Source of the DNA: Eurosta solidaginis
Lineage: Eukaryota > Arthropoda > Insecta > Diptera > Tephritidae
Length of the DNA stretch: 64,000 nt
Direction of reading: 5' to 3'
Assembly (NCBI RefSeq): GCF_040869045.1
Contig: NC_090321.1
Coordinates: 88,704,603 to 88,768,602, forward strand
This document shows positions 1-10,507 of this stretch, in pieces; positions within the stretch are counted from its first letter, which is position 1, and every line of letters starts with the position of its first letter. Position numbers and translations under genes: made by a program. The notes under the pieces were generated by a model. That model had not been told where the DNA came from. It saw only the letters and a list, made by a program, of their open reading frames with translations, and searched no databases.

Positions 1-1560
1 TAATTTTTAATAAATCACTTCATTCGGGTGTTTTTATTGATGCCTGGAAATTTACCTCTATCACGCCTGTTTGCAAAAAAGGTAATAAAAATGATATTGC
101 CAACTACAGGCCAATTTCAAAATTGTCAACCGTATCTAAATTGTTTGAATATATTGTCAAGCAAAAGATGTTTTTTTCCATCAAGAGTGATATTTCTATC
201 AACCAACATGGCTTCATGTCTGGTCCTTCCACTGTTACCAAACTTGCCGTGTTTTCTGAATTCGGTACATGTGCTTTTAATGATCACCTGCAAATTGACA
301 CTATTTATATTGACTTTTCCAAGGCCTTTGACAAAGTGAGTCACACACTTTTAGTTGAAAAGTTGGCCCATCTGGGCTTTCACTCTACTTTTCTATCTTG
401 GATAAAATCGTACCTTTCTTCTCGGCACTGCATTGTAGTTGTTGACAATTTATCATTTTATAACTTTATTGCCTCCTCTGGTGTGCCTCAAGGTAGCATT
501 CTGGGACCCTTACTCTTTATCATTTTTATTAATGATATTTGTGAGTGTTTTACCTTCTCCAACTTTCTGCTATACGCTGACGATCTTAAAATTTATTCCT
601 CTGTTCGTTCTCTGTCTGATTCATCTAGAATTCAGAATGATTTAAACAACGTTGTTTTGTGGTGTGAAAAGATCGACTTCTTCTTAATGTTAGTAAATGT
701 GTCCATGTGTCGTTTGCGAAGTCTCGTTCCTCTATTCCCACCTCCTATTCCATTGGAAACTCTAATCTATCCACCCTGAATGAAATATCCGACCTGGGTG
801 TTATTTTCGATGCTAAGTTTTCATTCTTGAGCCATATCAATAGCACAATAGCAAAATCGTATGCTATGCTTGCTTTCATTAGTCGGTTTAGTTCGGACTT
901 TAGTGATCCGTATACGCTGAAGCTCTTATATACGTCACTTGTTCGCTCCAAACTTGAATATGCGGTCTTCATTTGGAGACCATATTTTGATTGTCATATC
1001 AAACGACTTGAACGTGTTCAAAAGGGGTTTTTGCACTATGCTCTACGCTCATTAAATTTTATAGACCCACCTCCACCATATATTGCCAGATGCAAATTAA
1101 TCAACCTGAAATCGTTAAATTCCAGAACAACTATTCTCTCCCTCTCTACAGTGTTTGACATTATAAATGGTATAATATATTGCCCTATTTTACTTGAACG
1201 TATATTTTTCCATATCCCGCAGCGTTGTCTTAGGAATAACGATCTTTTTCCCTTACAACAAGTCCGAAGTACTTATGCTAGCAATGCACCTATCTATAGA
1301 GCTTTGAGGGAACTTAACACTCCATCGGGTTCTTTTACCTCTGATTTATTTAGCTCTAAAGCCAAATTTATAGCTTCACTACTTGTAAGTTTTGACTAAT
1401 GTTGTAATTGTATAATCGTGTAATATTTATATTGATCACTTAACATTTATTATTTATACTAAGCACAAAAAAAAAAAAATCCAAAGTTTTGTCATTAGTC
1501 TGTAAGTGCACTCTCGTCATGTATGACTACAAATAAATAAATAAATAAATAAACAAATAA
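1..1560 (+). mobile_element. CR1/Jockey-superfamily LINE, 5' part outside window
   Basis: This is the 3' portion of a non-LTR retrotransposon. It holds the reverse transcriptase (6-1399), then about 130 bp of 3' UTR, and ends in a short tandem tail of AAAT-type repeats at about 1532-1560. A microsatellite 3' end rather than a plain poly(A) tail is typical of CR1-type elements. The left side is cut by the window edge, so the ORF1 and endonuclease regions cannot be seen. The next LINE starts directly behind it in the same orientation, but its protein differs, so this is not a tandem copy. Superfamily assignment is firm; the exact clade is inferred. Confidence 0.85.
6..1399 (+). pseudogene. LINE reverse transcriptase, frameshifted
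   Basis: The reading frame is open from the window edge to 779, then continues in another frame from about 707 to the stop at 1399, so one frameshift lies near 660-710. The RT order is correct: NYRPIS block, DFSKAFDKV (catalytic Asp of motif A), GVPQGS at 480-497 and YADD at 573-584. The thumb and C-terminal part follow in the second frame. In the living element this enzyme copies element RNA into DNA at a nicked target (target-primed reverse transcription). All catalytic residues seen are intact, so the copy is not very old, but the frameshift should abolish the full protein. There is no start codon because the N-terminus lies outside the window. Confidence 0.85.
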
Positions 1561-1750
1561 TGCAAACCCAAATACACTTTCTGCTTCATCTGCAGCTACT
1601 GCCTCTGCCGCGTAATTATGCAGTTCTGCTGAGAATGTTAATTGCGCTTCACCTTCACCTACTCCTTCGTACTCTGAAGTTACTGTTCAAGCTACTCACA
1701 TTTCTGCACATAATTCTAATAGTTATGTTAGTTTAAAAGGGGCTGATCAT

Positions 1751-2107
1751 GTGATTTCGGTATCTTTGAAAATTAAAGTCAGAGGTGTAGTTGTCGGTCG
1801 AAATGTGTCTACTGAGTTGGAAGTTGTTTCTAAAAAGAAGTCGGTGCATATTTCTTCATTTAAGCCATGTGTTACAACGGAAAGTATCACCGATTATGTA
1901 GCCAATCATTTCGGGATTGCGAGCAATTATGTATCTTGTTACAAGCTTGTAAAAAGTGGCACATCTCTTGATGACTTGGAGAGAGTGACTTTCAAACTTG
2001 GTGTTTCTCCAGCTTTCTATGATTGCCTTTTTGATGCTAATTTATGGTCTTCGGGCATTATTATACGCCCTTTTCGTCACCACCAAAAAGAGAAGTCGCT
2101 CTCATAG
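1751..2107 (+). pseudogene. LINE ORF1 C-terminal remnant
   Basis: An open frame of 118 codons lies just upstream of the endonuclease remnant, where ORF1 of CR1-like elements normally ends. It has the pattern of the ORF1 C-terminal domain of these LINEs: a basic stretch (KKKSVHISSF), a VTF/FKLGV segment, and a final W..GI.IRPF motif followed by basic residues. In the family this domain binds element RNA. The N-terminal part, including any zinc fingers, is not recognisable upstream. Identification rests on position and motif only. Confidence 0.5.
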
Positions 2108-2111
2108 TTTA

Positions 2112-2822
2112 AACTCTAGTTATAAGCATAATAAAAATCTTTTAATTATTTATTACCAAAACATTTCGGGAATGCGTACTAAAACCAGAGACGCGAATAT
2201 GACGTTTATGTAATTGTTGAGACATGGCTAAATAATGATTTTGCTGATGCTGAGTTTTTTGATCCAAATTTTTTTTTACATTTCGTAAAGATAGAGACGC
2301 AATTAAAACAAATTGCTTGAGAGGTGGAGGGGTTTTAATTGTAGTCAATCGAAAGTTTCGCTCTCTTGTTGTTGAACTGGAAGATGACGACTCTCTTCTT
2401 GATCAACGTGTGTGTGTATATATGGAAATTCCAGCAAATTATTTCTTTGTGCTCCTTACATACCACCTGCCAGCCCTAATTCTTTATACGCTGCTCATAT
2501 AAATAACAGTACGAATTTATATGAAAGCAATGAAGAGTGTCATTTTTGTATCTTGGGTGACTTTAATTTGAGTAAAATAACGTGGTCATATTTTCTTAAG
2601 AATGGTATCCTAACTCCAACTAATGTTAATAGTTCCCATGAAATAAACTTCATAGATAGCCTCTTTAGTATTTATCTTACTCAAATCAATTCGTTTTTTA
2701 ATCAGTTACATAATATTTTAGATCTCGTTTTCGTTGATGAAAATTTAATATTTCAAATATCGGAATCAACTCTCCCAATCTCAAAAACTGATAAACACCA
2801 TTCCCGCATTCTCTTTCCGTAG
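2112..2822 (+). pseudogene. LINE endonuclease (APE-type) remnant
   Basis: Pieces of an apurinic-type endonuclease domain lie in at least three frames: an opening block with YYQNISGMRTKT (about 2150-2195), a GGGVLI block near 2320, and the catalytic GDFNLS motif near 2555-2575, followed by a DLVF..E block around 2720-2750. In the living element this enzyme nicks the target DNA. The block order is right, but frameshifts between the pieces and a stop at 2211-2213 make it non-functional. Confidence 0.7.
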
Positions 2823-2918
2823 AATTCCTTGATTTTATTCCTGGTGGAAGTGATGGCTCCAATGTGAGTTTTAAATTTCGCGAAGCTGACTTTGACTCTC
2901 TAAACTTCCCAACTTGGT

Positions 2919-3557
2919 TTGGAGTTAGTTTTTAGCTCAAAAAGTGTCGATGGGTGCTATGATGCCTTTCTGCATAGCACGCACGACATGTTTTCTCATA
3001 ACCTTTCTTTACTTCCAGCGCGTATACATAAACTCCCATGGTATACAAAAAATTTAGAAAGGCTAAAAAATCTTAGGAATAAACATTTTAAATTGTATGA
3101 GGCACCCAAAGATAGCTTTCATAAAGATAAATATACTTATTATATGACAAATTTTAATACGCTATATAAATTTTTGTATAAGCAGTATATTACTCGATAT
3201 GAAGATGAGTTGAAAGTAAACCCAAAAGCTTTTTGGACTTATATACGCTCCAAAAAAGGTTACTTAAATATTCCTACTTGTATGTCGTTTTTTGATAAAG
3301 CCTCGTATTGCTTATTAGATTCTCTTAACCTTTTCGCTGATTAATTCAAATCAAATTTTTTAACTGACACTAGCACCACGTGTAGCAATAATTACGCTGA
3401 TATTGCCCAGACGGTCGACTTTGGATCTTTGTTCATTACTTAATTAGAAGTAATTAAATGCATCGCCGCTCTGCAATCTTCTTTAAAAAGTGACATTGAT
3501 GATTTTTCCTCATTTATTTTAAAGAAATTTAGTTCGTCTCTCTGTATTCTATTAAAC
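2919..3557 (+). pseudogene. LINE ORF2 linker and RT N-terminus, 5' side of the LTR insertion
   Basis: An open stretch from 2919 to 3344 reads as the endonuclease-RT linker of the same LINE, with the PWYTKNLERLKNLRNK and FWTYIRSKK blocks common in CR1/Jockey ORF2. Behind a stop, related sequence continues to 3557, where the LTR element begins. The next part of the protein, including the IFKSGNKNDVANYRPIS block, lies beyond the insertion at about 8570-8660. Confidence 0.65.
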
Positions 3558-3722
3558 TGTGGAGAACTGACAATGAGAACGAGAGCCATACCATACAGGC
3601 CGAATGAGGGAGTAGTTAGTTGGTTGTAGACATTCAAACAGTGAACATCTCGTTGATGAATAAAGTACCAAATATACTAATAACCTTTGACTTATAATTT
3701 ATTGAATTGGTAGGTTATTACA
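3558..3722 (+). repeat. 5' LTR
   Basis: 165 bp starting TGTGGAGAAC and ending GGTTATTACA. It matches the 3' LTR except at four positions (near 3587, 3596, 3610 and 3668). An AATAAA signal occurs inside, near 3660, as expected for the R region. The TAAAC target duplication lies immediately upstream. Confidence 0.95.
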
Positions 3723-3723
3723 G

Positions 3724-3741
3724 TGGCGACGAGGATGGGAT
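3724..3741 (+). other. Primer binding site for tRNA-Ser(GCU)
   Basis: The 18 bases beginning one nucleotide after the LTR read TGGCGACGAGGATGGGAT. From what I know of animal tRNA-Ser(GCU), whose 3' end is ATCCCATCCTCGTCG plus CCA, this is complementary over all 18 positions. It would prime minus-strand DNA synthesis of the LTR element. Confidence 0.85.
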
Positions 3742-4478
3742 CATCAACAGAAAATTTAATAATAATACGAATAAATATTTTAGTTACATGTAGTGCAAAG
3801 AAAGTAAAATAACATGTGGAATTTTTCTTTATTGCGCAGCGAACACGATTACATCACACATTTTTGCTTTTGGTTGCCAAAATCAAGTAACGAGTAATGC
3901 AAGCAAGCACAAGCATACGAATCGAAAAGCGAAGACAGTGAATAGAAATATACCGCACAGCGAATACTTTGACATCAGCCGATTTTGATTTTGGGTTTGC
4001 ATTTGCTTTTAGTTGCCGACAACAATAATAAAACAAAGGCAAACACAGTAACTCGATTTGAATAGCGAAGACGGTGCATATATGCAAGTGTGTATACCGA
4101 GCAAACAGAACGAAAACAAAGTGGAAGAAATAAAAATTATCCACTTCCACCATTTAATTGGTAAAATTTCGTCCCATTGAATTGGAAGCAAGCAGAACGA
4201 AAATAAAGGTAAAGTTTCATTCCATTTAATTGGAAATCGATATTGGTGAAATAAAGGTTATGTTCGGCACTTTCTTACTTATAGGAAAAATTGCAAATTA
4301 CAAAGCAAGTGCGCAGTCCATTCAATTGGGTTTGTAAGTAAAAGAGTACGATCCATTCAATTGGTCCAATAAGTAGCGAGTTTGGTGTCCATTCAATTGG
4401 TTTAATAAGTAGCAAGTGTGCAGTCCATTAAATTGGCGAAAATCGGATTGGAAAATTTGACTAGACAATATCACTGAA
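3742..4478 (+). other. LTR element leader, no ORF
   Basis: Untranslated leader between the primer binding site and gag. It is AT-rich and carries a loosely repeated phrase built on CCATTCAATTGG at about 4155-4435 (at least six imperfect copies). Such repeats could serve packaging or translation, but nothing in the sequence proves this. The ORFs here are short and without motifs. Confidence 0.6.
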
Positions 4479-5354
4479 ATGAGGCCATTCCTTTGCGATA
4501 GCATTGACAAGTCGATATTGCGGAGTGAGTGTGAGAAATGGGTGAGATCATTTACTTTATATCTTCAATCAGAAGATATCAAAGATACAGTGAAGCAAAG
4601 AAGTAAGTTACTTCATTTGGGCGGGTCCCAACTACAGAAAGTTATTTTTAATATTCCTGGAGCACTAATAGAAGTTGACACGGAAAACCAAAGTGATGTT
4701 TTTAATGTGTTGATAGGAAAACTCAACGATTTCTTTTCACCCAAGCGAAACTCGACATTCGAAAGGCACCTGTTTAGAATCATTAAACCACAAGAAGGCG
4801 AATGTTTTAAAAAATTTTTGTTGCGTTTACGACACCAAGCGTCCAAATGTTCTTTCGGAGAAACTAAAATCATTGAGGCGTGCCAAATTCATGAACAAAT
4901 CCAGAAGCAATCGCAAGGTATGTTTCCCAAGCAAGAGAACGAAACAGTTGACAAAGTATCTTCAACATCTCTCAAGGCTGGAAGTAGTATGGCTGAATGT
5001 TCTAGATGTGGCAGGGTTGGTCATGCAAGTTTTAATATTGACTGTCCGGCAAAGAAATCAAAATGTAATAAATGTGGACTATTGGGACATTTTGCTCGCA
5101 AATTCAAAACAAAAAGTTTGAAACGAAAACATGAGTCAGGGGTTAGCAAATCAAAACAACGTCGATTTCAGCCGTCAAAAGTAAGATGCATTGAGGAAAA
5201 TAGAGAAAATTTATCGGATAGCTCGTACGAGCATGACTACCTTCAGGTAGACAATTCGGAGTCAGTAAACGAAATGATTAAATGTCATATCGGAGGTTGC
5301 GAAATCGCTATGATTATCGACTCAGGGTCTCGTTTCAATTTCCTTAGTCAATAA
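4479..5354 (+). pseudogene. gag with CCHC knuckles and start of protease, stopped
   Basis: Starts at the first ATG after the leader. The first 170 residues are a capsid-like region. Two zinc knuckles follow, at about residues 174-189 (CSRCGRVGH...C) and 196-209. The second has lost its last cysteine: the codon at 5103-5105 reads Phe. The protease active site DSG lies at 5319-5327 in the same frame, so gag and pro were read through without a shift. A TAA at 5352-5354 cuts the frame inside the protease. Gag forms the intracellular particle; the protease matures it. Confidence 0.85.
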
Positions 5355-5690
5355 GCCTGGGACGAACTTAATTGTAGAAAAGCAGTAATGTGGAACATTC
5401 GCACAGAATCAGTTAACCGGTTCAAAGCATATGCAGCGAGTCAGCTTTTAGAAGTTATTTTTGTTTTCGAGGCACCAATAGCGGTGAAAAAGCATTCAGA
5501 AAGTATAGCGACTTTTTACGTTATTAAAGATGGCAAGCAATCACTTCTTGGCCGCGATACTGCCATCCAGCTTAAAGTGTTGAAGTTGGGTATGAGTGTG
5601 AACAGCGTTGAAGAAGTAAAGCCTTTTCCTAAAATACCCTATATTAAAGTAAAATTATTTATTATATTAAAGTATTATTATTGATCAGCC
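5355..5690 (+). pseudogene. Protease end and link to RT
   Basis: This continues the gag-pro frame after the TAA stop. It contains the LLGRDTA segment (about 5548-5568), the conserved C-terminal protease motif of Gypsy elements. At about 5640-5690 the reading is disrupted by an AT-rich stretch in which ATTATT/AAAGTA words are duplicated, and a frameshift leads into the RT frame. The duplicated words look like a small local insertion. Confidence 0.75.
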
Positions 5691-6300
5691 CGTAAAACCA
5701 GTTAAGCAACCGATGCGCCGTATACCAATTGCTCTTGAGAAAAAGGTCGAAGACAAGTTGAATGAAGCCCTTGCCAAAGATATCGTTGAGCCGGTCATCG
5801 GACCGTGTTCATGGATATCGCCAGTTGTTGCTGTTTTTAAAGAGGGGAGAGAAATGCGTTTGTGTGTGGATATACGTAGGGCCAACCAAGCAGTATTGCG
5901 TGAAAATTATCCACTTCCGACCTTTGATCGTTTTATGACAAAATTAAAGGAAGCTAAGTTCTTCTCCCGCTTGGATCTCAAATGGGCCTACCATCAACTG
6001 GAGCTTGAAGAATCTAGTCGTGAAATTACCACATTTATAACGCATAAGGGATTATTCCGCTACAAAAGACTTATGTTTGGCATTAGCTCTACCCCCGAGA
6101 TCTTTCAACGGGTTATGGAGGAACTATTATCCCCTTGTAAAAATTGTTTAAACTACTTTGATGACGTAATTATATACCGTAACACGAAAGAAGAACACAA
6201 TACATCTCTTAAAAAGGTACTCGAAGTCTTTAAGAACAATAATATTTTACTTAATCAAGAGAAATGCCTTTGGGGTGTTAAAAAGCTTAAGCTTTGGGGC
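5691..6300 (+). pseudogene. LTR-element reverse transcriptase
   Basis: RT of the Gypsy type, open in one frame: a PMRRIP-like entry block at about 5710, LCVDIRRANQA, YPLPTFD, the FSRLDLKWAYHQ block with catalytic Asp, the LMFGISSTPEIFQ block, and YFDD at 6154-6165. The second position of the YxDD box is Phe where Ile or Leu is usual; both aspartates are kept. A frameshift near 6295 moves the reading to the RNase H frame. Apart from the two flanking frameshifts the domain is complete. Confidence 0.88.
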
Positions 6301-7568
6301 ACGTGCTATCAGACGCAGGCATATTTCCAGACTCATCCAAAATGAAAACAATTTTAGATTTTAGAGCACCACAAACAAGAGAGGAAACGAGGAGTTTTTT
6401 CGGCCTGATTACTTACGTAGGAAAATGTATTCCAGATATGGCTCATATCACGGAACCACTGAGAAGCTTGCTAAAGTCACATTCTAAATTTGAGTGGGGT
6501 GCCTCACAGGAAAAAGGGTTTGAGGAACTAAAAAGGCGTTTATCAAACATACCCAGCCTAGCGTATTTTAATCCAGCAAATAGAACTAGAGTAATAGCAG
6601 ATGCGAGTCCAGTAGCTCTCGGTGCGGTTCTTATTCAATTTGACGCTAATAACGAAGCACATATCATTTCGTTCGCCAGTAAACGTCTCTCGGAAGTTGA
6701 GAAAAGGTATTCCCAAACCGAAAAGGAAAGTTTGGCATTAGTTGGGGCTGCAGAGAGATTTTGTTATTATATACTTGGTTTGGATTTTGAACTGGTCACT
6801 GACCATAAGCCCCTTGAAGCTATTTTTAAACCGACTTCGAAACCACCCGCCAGGATTGAACGGTGGCTGTTAAGACTTCAACCGTATAAATTTAAAGTTA
6901 TTTACCGTCCGGGGAAAGAAAATATTGCCGATTCTATTTCGAGATTATGCAAAATCGAGCAAACGAAATCCTTTGACGAGAAGGGAGAACAATTAATTTT
7001 CCATATAGTTTGCAGTTCAACCCCATCTGCGGTGACCATCACCGAGATTTCTAAAAAAAGTTCTCAGGAGGAAGAGATCGTTGACAGCATCGAATATATT
7101 AAGAACGATTCGTGGCCTTCTGACGGCCGGAACAAATATTATCCGTTTCGACATGAATTGTCAACCGTGGGTTATATCGCCTTACGAGGTACTCGCATTG
7201 TCGTACCAACAGCTTTACGAAGAAAAATTCTAGAACTGGCACATGAGGGACACCCGGGTGAGTCCGCCATAAAGCGAAGGGTTCGGGCCAAAGTTTTGTG
7301 GCCTCTTGTTGACAGAGAGGTGGAGGCATATGTAACAAACTGTAGAGATTGTTTGGTAGTTTCCAGACCAAATAACCCAGCACCCATGCAGAGGCACATT
7401 TTTCCTAATGGTCCCTGGAAAAGTGTTGCTACAGATTTATTGGGGGCTATACCCAATAATGAATACGTACTCGTCATGATATATTATTATTCACGTTATC
7501 AGGAAATAAATTTTCTACGCAAAATTACATCTGAAGCTATAATCAAAATTTTAGATGAAATATTTTGA
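6294..7568 (+). pseudogene. RT connection, RNase H and N-terminal integrase
   Basis: Starts in the RT connection (GHVLSDAG) and continues through RNase H (ADASPVALGAVL around 6598, TDHKPLEAIF around 6798) into integrase. The HHCC zinc module is present: His at 7242-7244 and 7251-7253, Cys at 7341-7343 and 7350-7352. The first core Asp is in ATDLLG at 7434-7436. A TGA at 7566-7568 stops the frame between the first and second catalytic acids. RNase H removes the RNA strand during reverse transcription; integrase inserts the cDNA. Confidence 0.88.
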
Positions 7569-8348
7569 CGTCTGGGAATACTCAAAGTTATTAGAGCAGA
7601 TAAAGGTAGGCAGTTTGCAAGTAATAAGTTCAGAGAGTATTGCAAAAACAACAACATTGCGATAATCACCACGCCACCTTATTGGCCCCAAGCGAATGGT
7701 GAGGTCGAAAATATGAATAGATCCTTAGTGAAACGCTTGAAAATTGCTCATACCAACAGAAATAACTACAAGGAGGAAATTCAGAAATTTATCTTAATGC
7801 ATAACGTCACCCCACATGGCACCACGCGATCAGCCCCAACAGAACTCATGTTCAATCGCATTACTCGGGATAAAATTCCTGGAATACAGGATATAACGAA
7901 TGACATGCTGGATTCGGAAGCGATGGATTTAGACTTGATAAATAAGCAAAGAGGGAAAGAGAAAGGCGATACGGCAAGAAGAGCCAAAACATCTGATATA
8001 GTTCCTGGAGATAGGGTACTACTTCGAAATGTCGTTTTCTCGCATAAGCTGACACCAAAGTTTGATCCAACGGAGTTCATAGTCTTGGAACGGTATGGAA
8101 ATGAAGTTGTAGTCACGGCAGATGGGAAACGAATACGTCGAAATATTAGCCATATAAAAAAAGTGCCATCTGAAACCTTAGCCCAATCGAAGGATACAAC
8201 TGCTACTCCTGGACAGACTAATTCACCTAAAGCCAGCGTCCCATCTTTATTTTCAGCCGCACCGACGTCTGTATATACACACCTAGGGAACTTGATCCCG
8301 ATCGACCCGGAAGTAGTGCTCCAGCTGGTAACTCCAAGTTGCGCTTGA
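7569..8348 (+). pseudogene. Integrase core (second half) and C-terminus
   Basis: Same frame as the preceding piece, behind its TGA stop. The second catalytic Asp is at 7599-7601 (RADKGRQF) and the glutamate in NGEVEN at 7701-7709, so the DDE triad is complete apart from the nonsense codon. A C-terminal PGDRVLLRN block follows near 8000-8030. The ORF ends 22 bp before the 3' LTR, with no room for an envelope gene. Confidence 0.85.
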
Positions 8349-8356
8349 AGCTTGTT

Positions 8357-8369
8357 AATAAAGGAGGGA
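8357..8369 (+). other. Polypurine tract
   Basis: The purine-rich run AATAAAGGAGGGA directly before the 3' LTR, the usual primer for plus-strand DNA synthesis in LTR elements. Confidence 0.8.
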
Positions 8370-8534
8370 TGTGGAGAACTGACAATGAGAACGAGAGTCA
8401 TACCATTCAGGCCGAATGAGAGAGTAGTTAGTTGGTTGTAGACATTCAAACAGTGAACATCTCGTTGATGAATAAAGTAACAAATATACTAATAACCTTT
8501 GACTTATAATTTATTGAATTGGTAGGTTATTACA
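8370..8534 (+). repeat. 3' LTR
   Basis: 165 bp, TGTGGAGAAC...GGTTATTACA, same length as the 5' LTR with four substitutions. TAAAC (8535-8539) directly behind it duplicates 3553-3557. Confidence 0.95.
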
Positions 8535-9967
8535 TAAACTATATTTTCAATTTTCCCTATCAAGTGGTGAGTTTATTGACAAATGGAAAATAGCCTCGAT
8601 TTCCCCAATATTTAAGTCAGGCAATAAAAATGATGTGGCAAATTATAGACCCATCTCTAAACTGTCTACTTGCTCGAAACTCTTTGAGAAAGTCATTAAA
8701 GAAAAACTTGCCTTGGAAGTACCAACATGGTTTTCTCAGTGGGCGCTCCACTAATCCGAACTTTGCCTCATTCTCCCAGTTTTGCGTCAGTGCATTTAAG
8801 ATTGGTAATTAAGTAGACGTTGTTTACACCGATTTCGCGAAGGCGTTTGACACTGTTTCTCTTAACATATTATTGCGTAAGCTAGAATTGATGGGTTTCC
8901 ATTCTACATTTTTGTGCTGTTAGATCATATCTCTCCAATAGAATTTCTTTTGTTGAAATAGAGAATGTCAAGTCTTATTCCTTTGAAGCCACTTCTGGCG
9001 TTCCACAAGGAAGCATTCTTGGACCGATTCTCTTTCTTCTTTTTATTGATGATATAGGTACCTGTTTCAGGAACTCACAGTATCTGCTTTACGCAAATGA
9101 TTTAAAAGTTTTCAAAACCATTGCGAGAGTGTCTGACGTAATTCTTTTACAAAATGATCTTAATAATCTAACTAGTTGGAACATTAAAAACAACCTACCC
9201 TTGAATATAAAGAAGTGCTTTCATATGACACTTTCGAAAAACCTTTATACAATTGAGTCCACGTACACCCTTTTTGGTGATAGCCTTTCTACCGTAAGCG
9301 AATTTGTTGATCTTGGTGTAATGTTCGATTCGGGCTTTATTCGAATCTGGCCTTCATACGAAGGATTTTACAGATCCATACACAAGAAAAACATTATATA
9401 ATTCATTGGTGCGTTCTTAACTGGAATATGTCTCTATTATTTGGAATCCAATCTTATTCATTCACTAAGACTGGAAAGAGTACAGAAGAGATTCGTTCGA
9501 TTTGCTCTTCAACCCCTTCATTTTTCTGATCCTATACCTTCGCATAGTGCTCGATGCGCCCTCATAAGCATGAAGTCACTTGTGTCTAGACGGTCTAGCC
9601 AATCCCTCATGTTTATTTATGATTTAGTTTGTGGTTTGATTGACTTCCCGGAACTTCTGGGGAAAATTACCTTCAATGTCCCGTGCAGAACGCTTCGTAC
9701 GCAATATCCATTTCACGTCAAAGTAATCAGAGCTAACTATTTTAATAATGACCCTATTTCTAGGGCTCTCGCGGAGTTTAACAAGATTTTCTTTACTCTT
9801 GATCTAGACTTCGCACTCCCGAGATCATGTTTTGGTACTAAAGTTGAATCATATTATACTTAATCTTCATATATTGGAATATATTTCGTTGTAAACAATA
9901 ATTTAGAATTGCTAGTCTGTAAGATTTATGTAATCATAGACTTAATAAAGTGAATTGAATTGAATTG
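8535..9967 (+). pseudogene. LINE reverse transcriptase, 3' side of the LTR insertion
   Basis: Continues the RT of the LINE that began at 1561. The NYRPIS-like block lies at 8640-8660, the DFAKAFDTV-type motif A at about 8830-8855, the GVPQGSILGP block at about 8998-9027, and the YxDD box at 9090-9101. The box reads YAND: the first catalytic aspartate is changed to asparagine. Frames change at least three times (about 8810, 8920 and 9400). The C-terminal part at 9441-9863 is open and ends in a stop at 9861-9863. The 3' UTR ends in GAATT-type tandem repeats. Confidence 0.75.
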
Positions 9968-10196
9968 AAACATGTAAGGACGGGACTGTTTTCCTTTTCA
10001 TACCTTTCATGAATGGGGCTGTACAATAATCTTATCCCATTCGTAATCTCCAAATAATGCGCTGTATAAGATAAGAAATATATAGTGAACAAATGTACAT
10101 ACCTAAACGATTTTAAGATAAATATAAATAAAATAATTAAAAAAAATTTTAAGTTAAACGGTTTTATTGAAAACAATAAAAAATAAAAATATATAA
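9968..10196. other. AT-rich spacer, no gene seen
   Basis: AT-rich sequence between the LINE tail and the SINE. It has no motif-bearing ORF on either strand. Confidence 0.6.
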
Positions 10197-10507
10197 ATGT
10201 AAGGCGCGATAACCTCCGAAGAGATCTAAGGCCGAGCTTCTCTTCCAATTTGCGTCGTGCTCCCCTTGATTTTCCCTACAAATTGGCATCTGCAAGGCAG
10301 ATGAATTTTCACTGAGAGCTTTTCATGGCAGAAATACACCCGAAGCGCTTGCCAAACACTGCCGAGGGGCGACCCCGCTTAGAAAAATTTTCTTCTAATT
10401 GAAAAACCTTATTTCTAAAATTTTCGATGTTGCTTTGCCCGGGGTTTGAACCCACGGCATCCGGCGTGGTAGACGGAGCACGCTACCATCACACCACGGT
10501 GGCCGCC
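10197..10507 (-). mobile_element. tRNA-derived SINE, copy 1
   Basis: Reading the minus strand, the element begins GGCGGCCACCGTGGTGTGAT. An A-box-like GTGATGGTAGCG follows, and a B box GGTTTGAACCC-type sequence lies at 10442-10453 on the plus strand. It ends with TTCGGAGGTTATCGCGCC and TTACATTT. A second copy on the plus strand at 52943-53279 follows it over nearly its whole length, so the boundaries are well supported. RNA polymerase III would transcribe it from the internal boxes. It contains a short self-complementary ATCTGC...GCAGAT hairpin that is replaced by other sequence in copy 2. Confidence 0.8.

Larger units (their letters stand above)
3558..8534 (+). mobile_element. Ty3/Gypsy (mag-like) LTR retrotransposon, 4977 bp
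   Basis: A complete structural element: 165 bp LTRs at both ends (TG...CA), a primer binding site right after the 5' LTR, gag with CCHC knuckles, protease, RT, RNase H and integrase in Gypsy order, a polypurine tract, and a 5 bp TAAAC target duplication (3553-3557 and 8535-8539). There is no envelope ORF. Length, short LTRs, double-knuckle gag and the serine tRNA primer suggest the mag clade; that is inference. The two LTRs differ at 4 of 165 positions. An in-frame stop in the protease, frameshifts before RT and before RNase H, and a stop in integrase show it cannot move by itself. Confidence 0.93.
1561..9967 (+). mobile_element. Decayed CR1/Jockey-like LINE split by an LTR element
   Basis: A second LINE, related to but distinct from the one at 1-1560. 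Its 5' half (ORF1 end, endonuclease, linker) lies at 1751-3557 and its 3' half (RT, 3' UTR) at 8535-9967. The LTR element at 3558-8534 interrupts it, and the reading resumes on the other side after the TAAAC duplication. The 3' end is a tandem GAATT-type tail at about 9950-9967. Many frameshifts and stops show it was dead or dying early. The 5' boundary near 1561 is a guess: recognisable coding begins only at about 1750. Confidence 0.75.

Noticed and set aside
7781..8449. A 222-codon minus-strand ORF
   Set aside because: Antisense to the integrase C-terminus and the 3' LTR; no domain.
10440..10507. A tRNA gene
   Set aside because: A and B boxes are present, but no cloverleaf forms, and the sequence is the head of a dispersed SINE.
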